NCBI GenBank assembly: GCA_046756445.1
Contig: JBHHWI010000102.1
Span: 1-10,257 of the forward strand
Length of the DNA: 10,257 bases
Reading direction: 5' to 3'
From: JACZWL01 sp046756445
Lineage (GTDB): Bacteria > Pseudomonadota > Gammaproteobacteria > Steroidobacterales > Woeseiaceae
Shown here: positions 1 through 7,236 of the stretch, piece after piece
Layout of the letters: each line of letters starts with the position of its first letter
Numbering within the stretch: position 1 is the stretch's first letter
Notes under the pieces: generated by a model
What the model was told of the DNA's origin: nothing
What the model saw: the letters and a program-made list of their open reading frames with translations, nothing else
The model's database searches: none
Position numbers and translations under genes: made by a program

Positions 1-55
1 ACGGTTCGATGCCGGCCTCGGCGAGTCGCTCGGTGTAGCGGATCGAGACATACTG
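1..55 (-). pseudogene. IS3-family transposase (OrfB) fragment, cut by window edge and by a junction
   Basis: Read on the minus strand from 55 to 2, this encodes QYVSIRYTERLAEAGIEP. That is the stretch just after the second catalytic Asp in IS3-family OrfB DDE transposases, where the usual context is SD-x-G-S-QY-x-S-x-RY-x-x-RLAEAGI-x-PS. Upstream of QY the reading becomes EAR instead of DxGS, so homology stops at about position 55, within the catalytic-Asp motif. No terminal inverted repeat or target duplication is visible, so this is a broken internal piece rather than an IS end. The rest would lie to the left of the window. The identification rests on 18 residues, but the motif is very characteristic. 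Confidence 0.75.
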
Positions 56-642
56 TCTGGCCTCAAGGGGTCGTCGCGCGCACCGGCTGGAGCGGCGAAC
101 TCGGCTACGAACTGTATCTGCGTGATCCGGCTTGCGGGGAGCAGTTATGGCAGCGGGTCATTGAAGCAGGCAAGGAATTCAACATTGCGCCAATTGCGCC
201 TTCGACGATTCGCAGCGTTGAAGGTCGCCTGCTGTCCTACGCGTCCGATATAACGCGCGCCGATAATCCGTTCGTCCTCGGTATGGACCGGCTCGTCGAT
301 CTGGAGCAGCCCGGCGATTTCATTGGCAGGCAGGCGCTCGAGCAAATCAGGGCAGAGGGCGTGAAACGATATCTTGCGGGTGTCGAGATCCATGGGGACG
401 CGCTTGCGGAGGGAAATGGCGAGTTTTGGCAGGTTATGGCGGCCGGCCAGGAAATAGGCCACATCACGCGTTGCGTGTACTCGCCACGGCTGGAAAAAAA
501 CATTGGTTTCGCCAATGTGCCGATCGAGCATGCCGGGATCGGCACAAGATTGTTGCTCAATACGCCCATCGGAGAATTGCGGGCGACGGTTTGCGAATCA
601 CCTTGGTTTCCGGCGCAGATCAGCATCCCGGAAGCGGCATAA
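56..642 (+). pseudogene. GcvT/DmdA-like aminomethyltransferase, 3' remnant
   Basis: The frame is open from the left edge, but recognisable protein starts only near 61 (PQGVVARTGWSGELGYELYL) and runs to a stop at 640-642, about 190 residues. RTGWSGELGYELYL is the conserved glycine-cleavage T-protein segment (TG-Y/W-x-GE-x-G-x-E). The following segments, EAGKEFNIAP, VEGRLLSYASDITRADNPF and DFIGRQAL, resemble DMSP demethylase (DmdA)-type members more than classical GcvT. Such enzymes transfer a methyl or aminomethyl group to tetrahydrofolate in the cytoplasm. The N-terminal half, with much of the folate site, is missing and replaced by an IS3 scrap on the opposite strand. The first internal ATG (283) would give only 119 residues, so the remnant is unlikely to be active. 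It converges on the LysR gene with a 21-bp gap. The substrate cannot be assigned. Confidence 0.75.
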
Positions 643-663
643 ATCGAGTCGGATTTCCCGGTA

Positions 664-1626
664 TCAGCTTGCCTGCATGGTTTGCGGCAATGGCGTAATC
701 TTATCTTCGCGCTCGCGGCGCTTTTGCATCGTTGGATCGCGCCGAATTTCCCCCAGCATCCAGTTGCGGAATTTCAAGACTTTGTCCGATTTGGCCTTTT
801 CCTTGCGGCACGCCAGGTACCAGTCGCCTCGCGTAAAAACGCGGCGTCCGGGCAGCGGTTCGACCAGTAGTCCTGCCTCGAGGTCATGGCTGACGAAAGG
901 GTCCATGCCGAGCGCAATGCCGTGGCCTTGCATTGCGGTGGTCAATGCCATGTCGTAGCTGTCAAATTGCACGCCGGAATCCGGATCGACGCCCTCTACG
1001 CCATTCTTCTCCAGCCAGGTCCACCAGTCCTTTTCGGACGGATAGACCTGAAAGATGGTGTGCCGGGCCAGTTCTTCCGGTGTGTCGAATGGCTTGTTGT
1101 CCCGCAGCAGCGATGGGCTGCATACCGGGAATATCTGCGAGGAAAACAGGAAGTCATAGTGCAGGTCGCTACGAGAGCCATCGCCGATCAGTATGCATAC
1201 GTCGATGTCTTCATGCTCGAAGTCCACATCCCATTGCGAGGTGTGCAAACGAACGCGAATTTCCGGGTGTTGGTCGCCGAATCCGGGCAGGCGGGGAATC
1301 AGCCAGCGAATGGCAAAGGTCGAATAAGCCTGCACCGTCATGATGCCGGGGGCATCCGGCTTGAATATCCTGTCCGTGCCTTCCGCTATCCGGTCGAAGG
1401 CGCCCCTGAGCACCGGGTAGTAAGCGCGCCCCAGCCTGGAGAGTTCGACGGAGCGGGCCTTGCGCACAAATAATTCAACCCCCAGATGTCGCTCCAGTTG
1501 CTTGATCTGATGGCTTACCGCTGAGTGCGATACACATAGTTCTTCGGCTGCATGCTTGAAGCTACCGTTTCTCGCAGCCGCCTCGAAAGTGCGCAGGGCG
1601 TTCAGTGGGGGTAATCGTTTACGCAT
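664..1626 (-). CDS. LysR-family transcriptional regulator, GcvA-like
   Basis: 320 residues, the usual LysR length. The N-terminal winged helix-turn-helix is clear at about residues 3-62 (RLPPLNALRTFEAAARNGSF, then AVSHQIKQLE and LGVELFVRK). This opening is typical of the GcvA subgroup, whose founder in E. coli controls the glycine cleavage operon. The periplasmic-binding-protein-like effector domain follows from about residue 90 to 300. The C-terminal tail after about 300 is basic and low in hydrophobics. The gene diverges from the TPR-sulfotransferase across 107 bp and converges on the DmdA-like remnant, so either could be a target. It likely autoregulates from the divergent spacer. The first 26 codons and 51 bp upstream are duplicated in inverted orientation at 6678-6805. 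The family call is firm; the regulated genes and the effector are inference. Confidence 0.92.
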   Translation of the reverse strand: MRKRLPPLNALRTFEAAARNGSFKHAAEELCVSHSAVSHQIKQLERHLGVELFVRKARSVELSRLGRAYYPVLRGAFDRIAEGTDRIFKPDAPGIMTVQAYSTFAIRWLIPRLPGFGDQHPEIRVRLHTSQWDVDFEHEDIDVCILIGDGSRSDLHYDFLFSSQIFPVCSPSLLRDNKPFDTPEELARHTIFQVYPSEKDWWTWLEKNGVEGVDPDSGVQFDSYDMALTTAMQGHGIALGMDPFVSHDLEAGLLVEPLPGRRVFTRGDWYLACRKEKAKSDKVLKFRNWMLGEIRRDPTMQKRREREDKITPLPQTMQAS

Positions 1627-1677
1627 GTCTATTCTTTAGATTTATTCAAGTAAGCGTGAACATTCGAAGTTTGTGCT
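1550..1677 (-). repeat. 128-bp inverted repeat, donor copy (LysR 5' end and promoter side)
   Basis: Base by base, the reverse complement of 1550-1677 matches 6678-6805 at 127 of 128 positions. The only mismatch pairs 1555 with 6800. The segment holds LysR codons 1-26 and 51 bp of upstream sequence. Because LysR is intact here, this is the original copy. The two copies are inverted relative to each other about 5 kb apart, so homologous recombination between them could in principle flip 1678-6677. Confidence 0.97.
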
Positions 1678-1733
1678 CCTGAACGTTGTCATGTCAAGAT
1701 GTAGCGCATTAGCCCTAACAAAAACACCAGGCT
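1627..1733. promoter_or_regulatory. Divergent LysR / TPR-sulfotransferase control region
   Basis: 107 bp separate the two divergent start codons. On the minus strand a perfect TTGACA lies at 1697-1692 but has only a poor -10 partner 17-18 nt on. On the plus strand TTGTCA lies at 1686-1691, also without a good -10. A dyad TTCA-N8-TGAA at 1645-1660 and the palindrome TTCGAA at 1663-1668 are candidate LysR operator half-sites. Divergent placement is the classical LysR layout. The individual boxes are weak; only the regulatory role of the spacer is likely. Confidence 0.4.
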
Positions 1734-3758
1734 ATGACGCGTCCTGTATCAGCAACAACCGATGACATCAATATTGCGCTGCGTCAGGCGGCATTATTTA
1801 TGGACACGGATCCCGCGCTTGCTGAACGGCAGGCTCGTGAAATCCTTAAACCCTTCCCAAATGAAATCAATGCGTTGACGCTTCTTGGCGCGGCGTTGCG
1901 CGTGCAGCGCAAGTTCGAGCCGGCAATTGAGGTGCTGGAAAAAGCGATCAAAAGTGATCCGAAAGCCGGGGTGGCCCTGCAGGAAATTGGCATGACTTTG
2001 CTAGCTGTCGGTCGCGGCACGGAGGCAGTTGAACATTTGAGAAAAGCGGTGAAAATTCTGCCGGATAGCTCGGTCGCGTGGCAAGCGCTTGCCGATGCAC
2101 TTACAGCGCAAGGTGAAGCCGAAGAGAGCCGGAAAGCCCGGCGCCGCATGCTGGCGATTACGGTCAAAAACCCGGAACTCCTTAAGGCTGCGGATTTTTT
2201 TTATGAGGGTCGACTCGCCAAGGCCGAATCAATTTGTCGCGAAGTCCTGAAAAAGGATCCGATCGATGTATCTGCGATAAGAATGCTGGCTGCTATCGGC
2301 ATGAAGCTGAGCCGGTTTGAGGATTCGCAGAAATTGCTCTCGCGGTGCCTGGAGTTGGCACCCGACTTTCATTTGGCGCGGAACGACTATGCCTTTGTAT
2401 TGAGCAAGCGCCAGGAGTACGAAGCATCGCTGGCCGAACTCGACAAGCTCCTGGCCAATGATCCGGATAATCCGAATTACTTGTTGTTGAAAGCATCGGT
2501 GCTGGTACAAATTGCCAAGTTTGAATCGGCTATCGAGATTTACGACCAGGTCCTCGAGCATTACCCACGCCAACCAAGGTCTCACCTGAGCAAAGGACAC
2601 GCACTGAAGACGCTCGGGCGTAACTCTGATGGCATCGAAGCCTATCGGACTGCTATCAGCTACGCACCGGCATTGGGCGAAGCTTATTTTAGCCTGGCCA
2701 ACCTGAAGACATTCCGTTTTGACGATGAGGAAATTTCGGCAATGCGGCAACAGGTTAAAGACGGTACCAAAAACATCGAGGACTACTACCACATGTGCTT
2801 TGCGCTCGGGAAAGCCCTTGAGGACCGCAAGCAATATGACGAGTCTTTTGCTTGCTATCGTCGCGGAAATGCCACGCGTCGAAGTACCGTGCAATGGGAT
2901 CGCGACGCGTACCACGAGAATTTGCAACGCCTGAAAAAGTTCTTCAAGACAGAGTTCTTCGACAATCGTTCTGGTCAGGGTGCCCGACACACAGTCCCGA
3001 TCTTTATCGTTGGTTTGCCGCGTGCCGGCTCCACGCTGCTCGAGCAGATCCTGGCAAGTCACTCTCAGGTAGAAGGGACGATGGAATTGCCAGACATTAT
3101 TTTGATTGCGCGCCGGCTCAGCGGTAAGAAGAGTACTGCCGAGGAGTCTCGCTATCCGGACGTGCTGTCGGAATTGACTCCCGAACAATTATTGGAACTC
3201 GGTGACGAATACATTGAGCGCACGAGAATCCATCGCAGCGGGGCACCGTTTTTCATCGACAAGATGCCGAACAACTTCCCCCATGTCGGCCTCATTCACC
3301 TGATTCTTCCGAACGCAAAGATCATCGATGCGCGACGCCACCCGCTGGGCTGTTGTTTCAGCGGGTTCAAACAGTTGTTCGCCAAGGGTCAGAACTTCTC
3401 CTACGACCTGACCGAGATCGGCCAGTATTACCGCGATTATGTTGATTTGATGAATCACTGGGATCGGGTCCTGCCAGGGCGGGTGTTGAGAATGCAATAC
3501 GAGTCGGTCGTCGCCAACACGGAATCCCAAGTCCGCCAGCTTCTCGATTATTGTGGCCTGCCGTTCGAAGAAGGTTGTCTGCGCTTTTATGAAACGGAGC
3601 GTGCGGTGCGAACAGCCAGTTCCGAGCAGGTTCGTCAACCGATATACAACGCTGCTGTGGAGCAGTGGCGGCATTATCTGCCGCATCTCGATCCATTGAT
3701 CGAGGCGCTTGGGCCCGCCATGGACGGCTATACTGACGATCTCGTTCAGGATAAATGA
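1734..3758 (+). CDS. TPR-repeat sulfotransferase-family protein
   Basis: 674 residues in two parts. Residues ~10-330 are tandem tetratricopeptide repeats, with units such as AIEVLEKAIKSDP near 64-76, YEASLAELDKLLANDPDNP near 229-247 and FESAIEIYDQVLEHYP near 263-278. Residues ~420-655 form a Sulfotransfer_3-type domain. The 5'-phosphosulfate loop is GLPRAGSTLLEQIL from residue 427, and the 3'-phosphate region is IIDARRHPLGCCFSGFKQLF from 530, with Arg and Ser in the expected places. The domain would use PAPS to sulfate an unknown acceptor, with the TPR part probably binding a partner or substrate. No signal peptide is visible, so it is probably cytoplasmic. The ATG at 1734 is preceded only by a weak purine-rich site. 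It lies 189 bp upstream of the TonB receptor in the same direction. Domain architecture is clear; acceptor and actual activity are unknown. Confidence 0.9.
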   Translation: MTRPVSATTDDINIALRQAALFMDTDPALAERQAREILKPFPNEINALTLLGAALRVQRKFEPAIEVLEKAIKSDPKAGVALQEIGMTLLAVGRGTEAVEHLRKAVKILPDSSVAWQALADALTAQGEAEESRKARRRMLAITVKNPELLKAADFFYEGRLAKAESICREVLKKDPIDVSAIRMLAAIGMKLSRFEDSQKLLSRCLELAPDFHLARNDYAFVLSKRQEYEASLAELDKLLANDPDNPNYLLLKASVLVQIAKFESAIEIYDQVLEHYPRQPRSHLSKGHALKTLGRNSDGIEAYRTAISYAPALGEAYFSLANLKTFRFDDEEISAMRQQVKDGTKNIEDYYHMCFALGKALEDRKQYDESFACYRRGNATRRSTVQWDRDAYHENLQRLKKFFKTEFFDNRSGQGARHTVPIFIVGLPRAGSTLLEQILASHSQVEGTMELPDIILIARRLSGKKSTAEESRYPDVLSELTPEQLLELGDEYIERTRIHRSGAPFFIDKMPNNFPHVGLIHLILPNAKIIDARRHPLGCCFSGFKQLFAKGQNFSYDLTEIGQYYRDYVDLMNHWDRVLPGRVLRMQYESVVANTESQVRQLLDYCGLPFEEGCLRFYETERAVRTASSEQVRQPIYNAAVEQWRHYLPHLDPLIEALGPAMDGYTDDLVQDK

Positions 3759-3947
3759 ATTTAATTAAGCTTTTTTGACGAAGAACGCATACGACACGAT
3801 AAATCCCGTGCGCAACAAAGTTGAGAAAAATTCAACTGAGTAAGAGAAAATTTCGTTTGTCAGTGCGAATAACTGTTTCTATCGTCAGTGAGCCATTACG
3901 CTGGCATTGGCGCTGTCGCTTGATGAATCAGAGGGGAGCATTCAGTC
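3759..3947 (+). promoter_or_regulatory. Intergenic region with candidate sigma-70 promoter for the TonB receptor
   Basis: TTGTCA at 3857-3862 is followed after exactly 17 nt by TATCGT at 3880-3885 (5/6 and 4/6 matches to the consensus boxes), 62 bp before the receptor ATG. A purine-rich ribosome site, GAGGGGA, at 3931-3937 precedes the ATG at 3948. A small hairpin, AGTTGA / TCAACT (3819-3824 and 3832-3837), sits upstream. It lacks a proper U-run and is not a convincing terminator for the preceding gene. Confidence 0.45.
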
Positions 3948-6392
3948 ATGACTAAACAAGCTGAGCAGTTGGCCGGGAATACAGCTGTGCGCATGAAACC
4001 GGTATCACTTGGAATTCGCAATGCCTTACTGACGAAACGCAATGCAACGGTGGTGGTCACCACTTTGTTGGCATCCAGTGTGGCCTTTGGTCAGGCCAAC
4101 CAGGCGCCTGCGCTGGAAGAAATTATCGTAACAGCTCAAAAGCGCGAACAGTCTTTACAGGACGTGCCGATCAGTATCAACGTGCTGGATTCTCAGACAC
4201 TCGAGAATCTGAATATAATGCGCTTCGACGACTACGTGCAGCACCTGCCGAATGTCTCCTTCCAGGCGGCAGGGCCGAGCCAGGCGCAAATTTACATGCG
4301 AGGTGTTTCGGATGGCGGTGACGGCAATTTCTCCGGCACAAACCCGAGCGTCGCCGTTTACCTGGACGAACAGCCGGTTACGTCAATCGGCCGCAACCTG
4401 GACGTGCATGTTTACGATATCTCCCGGATTGAAACCATCGCCGGGCCGCAGGGCACACTGTACGGGGCAAGTTCTCAGGCGGGGACCATCAGGATTATTA
4501 CCAACAAGCCGAACCCCGATAAGTTCGAGGGCGGTTACGATGTGGGAATTAACAGCACCTCGGGCGGCGATGAGGGGTACTCGGCAGAAGGCTTTGTCAA
4601 CTTCCCGATGGGCACTAATGCCGCAATTCGACTCGTTGGCTGGTATGTCGAGGAAGGCGGCTGGATAGACGAAATAGCGGGCAGCCAAACGATGCCGTAC
4701 AGCGGCCTGACCCTAAACAATTTTGGCAACTCGGATCCCAATCTCAACCAGGTTGAGGAAAATGCAAATACACTGACATCTTCCGGGCTGCGGGCGATGC
4801 TCGGCATCGATCTGAATGACAGCTGGACGGTCGATGCAAGCGTGATGTTTCAGGAGCAGGAATCGGAAGGTGTGTTCACGGATCAGCCGAGCACAGCAGG
4901 TCAGGGCAATGTCTTGCGATTCTTTAATGATGAGCACGTCGATGAGTGGACCCAGTTTGGCCTGACCGTCAACGGTGACCTGAGTTGGGGGGACGTGACG
5001 CTTGCGGGTTCCTACCTGGATCGGGAAGTCCAGTATGATATCGATTACACGCAGTACGCTGCGATTTCTAATTACGTAGAGTCGTACTACACCTGTTACA
5101 ACTACTACACTGGCTATTCCAACGTTCCGGCTTCTTGCGTGGATCCGCGCATTCAGTACAACCAGGACAGCGACTACAAACGCAGCACCCTCGAGCTTCG
5201 CGTAGTATCGCAGGAAGACCGTCGCGTAAACTGGGTCGCCGGTCTTTTCTACAACAACAACGAGCATGACTACTTCAATCAGTGGCATATTCCAAGCATC
5301 GATTCAGCCGTAGATCCGTTGGTCGGTTCTCCGGTACCGACAGATCGCAACGTTCGGGGCGTAACCGACCTGTATTTCGTCACCAACCAGCGACGTGAAA
5401 CAAATGAAACGGCAGTTTTCGGCGAAGTAAGCTTTGATATCACCGACCAATTGACCGGCCTGGTAGGCGCACGCTTTTTCGAGACCGAGGACGAACTCAC
5501 TGGTTTTGTTGGCTCGGCTTTTAGCTGCTTTGACCCCGCCACCGGAAATCGTCTGGGTGGAGCCACTTCAACCGGGGCGTGTGGAGCGGGCCTGAAAACG
5601 GATGACAGTGACAGTACGTATAAGGTAAGTCTGACTTATCAGTTCAACGATAACTTCATGAGCTATGTGACTTATTCAGAAGGGTTCCGACCGAGCGGCA
5701 TCAACCGGGAACCAAGCCCGGTAATCCCTCAGATTTATCAAGCTGATACGATTACCAACATCGAGCTCGGGTGGAAAATGAACTCGGCCGATGGACGCCT
5801 GCGCTTCAATGGTGCCTTGTACACCATGGACTGGGACGATATGCAGTTAACCCGGTTTGATATCGACAATTTTGGTTCATTTCTTGGACTGACCGATAAC
5901 ACCGATGGCGCAGACATCACTGGTTTCGAAGCGGATCTGGACTGGTTGGCAACCGACCAGTTGCGACTTTGGGCCAGTATGTCCATCAACGAGGCGGAAC
6001 TGAGCGCCGACTTCTTTGTTGGCTCAACAGATCCGACGCCTGCCGCGCCTGATGGAACCGACCTGCCGTTTACACCGGATTTGAAGTACTCGCTCGGCGG
6101 CAGGTACAACTTCGATATGGGTAGATTTGCATCGTATTTTCAGGCGTCCTATGTATTCACAGATGATTCCTGGAATGATCTGTTCATTGCAAATCGATCA
6201 CTGCAAGACAGCTACGGTTTCCTGAACGCGTCATTTGGTATTCAAAGCGAAGGCTGGTCCCTGGAACTCTATGGCAAGAATCTCACGGATGAGAATGCCG
6301 AGATTTTCAAATACACGCGAGCCGGCGATGACCGGATTACCGCAAACCGGCCGATCAATTACGGCTTGAGATTCAGGCAACGCTTCGACTAA
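3948..6392 (+). CDS. TonB-dependent outer-membrane receptor
   Basis: 814 residues, typical for the family. A long N-terminal leader has a hydrophobic core at about 33-47 (ATVVVTTLLASSVAFG), with probable cleavage near residues 48-50. The TonB box EEIIVTAQKREQ is at 57-68, then a plug domain (DVPISINVLDSQTLENLN from 72, and RIETIAGPQGTLYGASSQAG), followed by a beta-barrel to the aromatic C-terminus (YGLRFRQRFD). Two cysteine pairs, C383/C397 and C527/C545, lie in predicted surface loops and may form disulfides. It should import a scarce ligand across the outer membrane using TonB-ExbBD energy. The plug and box wording is of the FecA/CirA-like class common in marine and steroid- or aromatic-degrading proteobacteria, which does not reveal the ligand. 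Neighbours suggest a catabolic rather than siderophore role, but this is inference. Start chosen by the strong GAGGGGA site and the leader peptide. Confidence 0.95.
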   Translation: MTKQAEQLAGNTAVRMKPVSLGIRNALLTKRNATVVVTTLLASSVAFGQANQAPALEEIIVTAQKREQSLQDVPISINVLDSQTLENLNIMRFDDYVQHLPNVSFQAAGPSQAQIYMRGVSDGGDGNFSGTNPSVAVYLDEQPVTSIGRNLDVHVYDISRIETIAGPQGTLYGASSQAGTIRIITNKPNPDKFEGGYDVGINSTSGGDEGYSAEGFVNFPMGTNAAIRLVGWYVEEGGWIDEIAGSQTMPYSGLTLNNFGNSDPNLNQVEENANTLTSSGLRAMLGIDLNDSWTVDASVMFQEQESEGVFTDQPSTAGQGNVLRFFNDEHVDEWTQFGLTVNGDLSWGDVTLAGSYLDREVQYDIDYTQYAAISNYVESYYTCYNYYTGYSNVPASCVDPRIQYNQDSDYKRSTLELRVVSQEDRRVNWVAGLFYNNNEHDYFNQWHIPSIDSAVDPLVGSPVPTDRNVRGVTDLYFVTNQRRETNETAVFGEVSFDITDQLTGLVGARFFETEDELTGFVGSAFSCFDPATGNRLGGATSTGACGAGLKTDDSDSTYKVSLTYQFNDNFMSYVTYSEGFRPSGINREPSPVIPQIYQADTITNIELGWKMNSADGRLRFNGALYTMDWDDMQLTRFDIDNFGSFLGLTDNTDGADITGFEADLDWLATDQLRLWASMSINEAELSADFFVGSTDPTPAAPDGTDLPFTPDLKYSLGGRYNFDMGRFASYFQASYVFTDDSWNDLFIANRSLQDSYGFLNASFGIQSEGWSLELYGKNLTDENAEIFKYTRAGDDRITANRPINYGLRFRQRFD

Positions 6393-6406
6393 CAATCAAT
6401 CATAGC

Positions 6407-6428
6407 GGGGGCGACCTTCGTCGCTCCC
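6407..6428 (+). other. Hairpin after the TonB receptor
   Basis: GGGGGCGAC (6407-6415) and GTCGCTCCC (6420-6428) form a 9-bp stem with one G-U pair and a CTTC loop, 14 bp past the receptor stop. No T-run follows, so it is not a standard intrinsic terminator. It could stabilise the mRNA 3' end or attenuate read-through into the dehydrogenase start. Confidence 0.4.
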
Positions 6429-6468
6429 GTACCCTTGCGGGAAGCAACGCCGACCGCAAAATCAAGAT

Positions 6469-6726
6469 ATGACGGATTTTGTCAAAGATTCAACGGCGCC
6501 GGTCGCGCTGATCACGGCCGGTGCTGCCGGAATCGGGCGCGTCATGGCGGAAGCTTTCATTACACAGGGTTATCGGGTGCATGTTTGCGACAATGATCCG
6601 GCTGCTATCGATTCACTCACACAGGCCAACTCCGACATTTCTGCAACACAAGGTGACGTGTCAAATGTCGCTCAGGTAGCACAAACTTCGAATGTTCACG
6701 CTTACTTGAATAAATCTAAAGAATAG
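6469..6726 (+). pseudogene. Short-chain dehydrogenase/reductase, 5' fragment
   Basis: The 85-codon ORF begins as a normal SDR. The Rossmann nucleotide-binding motif is ITAGAAGIG at about residues 15-23 (a TGxxxGIG variant). An acidic residue at the end of beta-2 (HVCDND, about 38-43) favours NAD over NADP. GDVSNVAQV, at about 63-71, is the usual D-V segment before helix 4. After that the SDR homology stops at about 6677, and the last 15 residues are read from the inverted LysR upstream region. The NNAG, Ser-Tyr-Lys catalytic and substrate regions are absent, against a family length of about 250, so no enzyme can be made. It lies 76 bp after the TonB receptor and was probably co-transcribed with it before the break. 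Confidence 0.85.
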
Positions 6727-6805
6727 ACATGCGTAAACGATTACCCCCACTGAACGCCCTGCGCACTTTCGAGGCGGCTGCGAGAAACGGTAGCTTCAAC
6801 CATGC
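6678..6805 (+). repeat. 128-bp inverted repeat, displaced copy of LysR 5' region
   Basis: Reverse complement of 1550-1677, identical except at 6800. The first 122 bases (6678-6799) are perfect; the mismatch is followed by CATGC, shared by donor and downstream sequence. On the left border the donor flank reads TCAGG-AGC and the recipient TCAGGTAGC. Both borders therefore show short imperfect homology. The copy includes the TTCA-N8-TGAA dyad and LysR start codon but not the upstream TTGACA box. Confidence 0.97.
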
Positions 6806-6875
6806 GAGTCAGTTTGGAGGTGGGACTAGGAGCGAATACATACCAACTGGAAGTCCGCGACGGTCAAGGGCTTAA
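6729..6875 (+). pseudogene. Truncated LysR N-terminus fused to out-of-frame sequence
   Basis: The displaced LysR start (ATG 6729) reads 23 codons identical to the intact regulator (through NGSF). Codon 24 changes Lys to Asn, and the frame then runs off into the neighbouring fragment in a non-native frame until a stop at 6873-6875, giving 48 residues. It holds only the first helix of the DNA-binding domain, lacks the recognition helix and effector domain, and cannot act as a regulator. Confidence 0.8.
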
Positions 6876-7236
6876 TTCTACAGACACAGTGGAGGTCTCG
6901 CTGGTCGATACCCGCCCGCCCGAAGTTTCTCTCGAGTTGGTGCCAAGGAGTGACAGGAAGAACATTAAGCGTTTCACAGTCGACTGGATGGTTGAAGACT
7001 TGGTTGATGCCAATGTCGACGTCGTAACAAGTATCCTGGTTGGTAGCGAGACGGTAGCCATTTCGAAGGGTCAGGAATTTCTATTCAACTACAGTGAAGA
7101 TGAGGTAAACATCGATTCAAATAAGAATAGGTTGATTGTGGTGGGTCCTGGAATGATAGTTCGATTAGAAGCAGTTGACTTCAGTGGAAATGAAACGGTA
7201 GTCGAGAACAATTCGTTGTTGCTCCGGCCGCGATGA
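6806..7236 (+). pseudogene. C-terminal fragment of an Ig/PKD-like repeat extracellular protein
   Basis: The frame continuing through the in-frame ATG at 6802 encodes about 144 residues. It opens with VSLEVGLGANTYQLEVRDGQG, then STDTVEVSLVDTRPPEVSLE. This is the end of a PKD/cadherin-like beta-sandwich repeat (L-x-V-x-D-x-x-G, then D-T-V-x-V-x-V-D-T-x-P-P). A second sandwich-like part follows, ending in VRLEAVDFSGNETVVENNSL and a stop at 7234-7236. Such domains occur in large secreted or surface proteins. Only the last piece is present and its upstream part is replaced by the LysR copy, so the native start is lost. The ATG at 6802 comes from the junction. It is visibly more AT-rich in codon choice than the left block. 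Confidence 0.65.

Noticed and set aside
2229..3188. Long minus-strand ORF (319 codons)
   Set aside because: Lies wholly antisense to the TPR-sulfotransferase, whose domains and codon use are convincing; the antisense translation shows no family motifs.
4713..5288. Minus-strand ORF of 191 codons
   Set aside because: Antisense shadow of the TonB receptor barrel; its valine-rich translation reflects the complementary codons.
6407..6428. Rho-independent terminator after the TonB receptor
   Set aside because: The stem is good but no T-run follows, so it is reported only as a hairpin.
6802..6875. True start codon for the Ig/PKD-like protein at ATG 6802
   Set aside because: The ATG is made by the rearrangement junction and the protein begins mid-domain without a signal peptide; it is a fragment.
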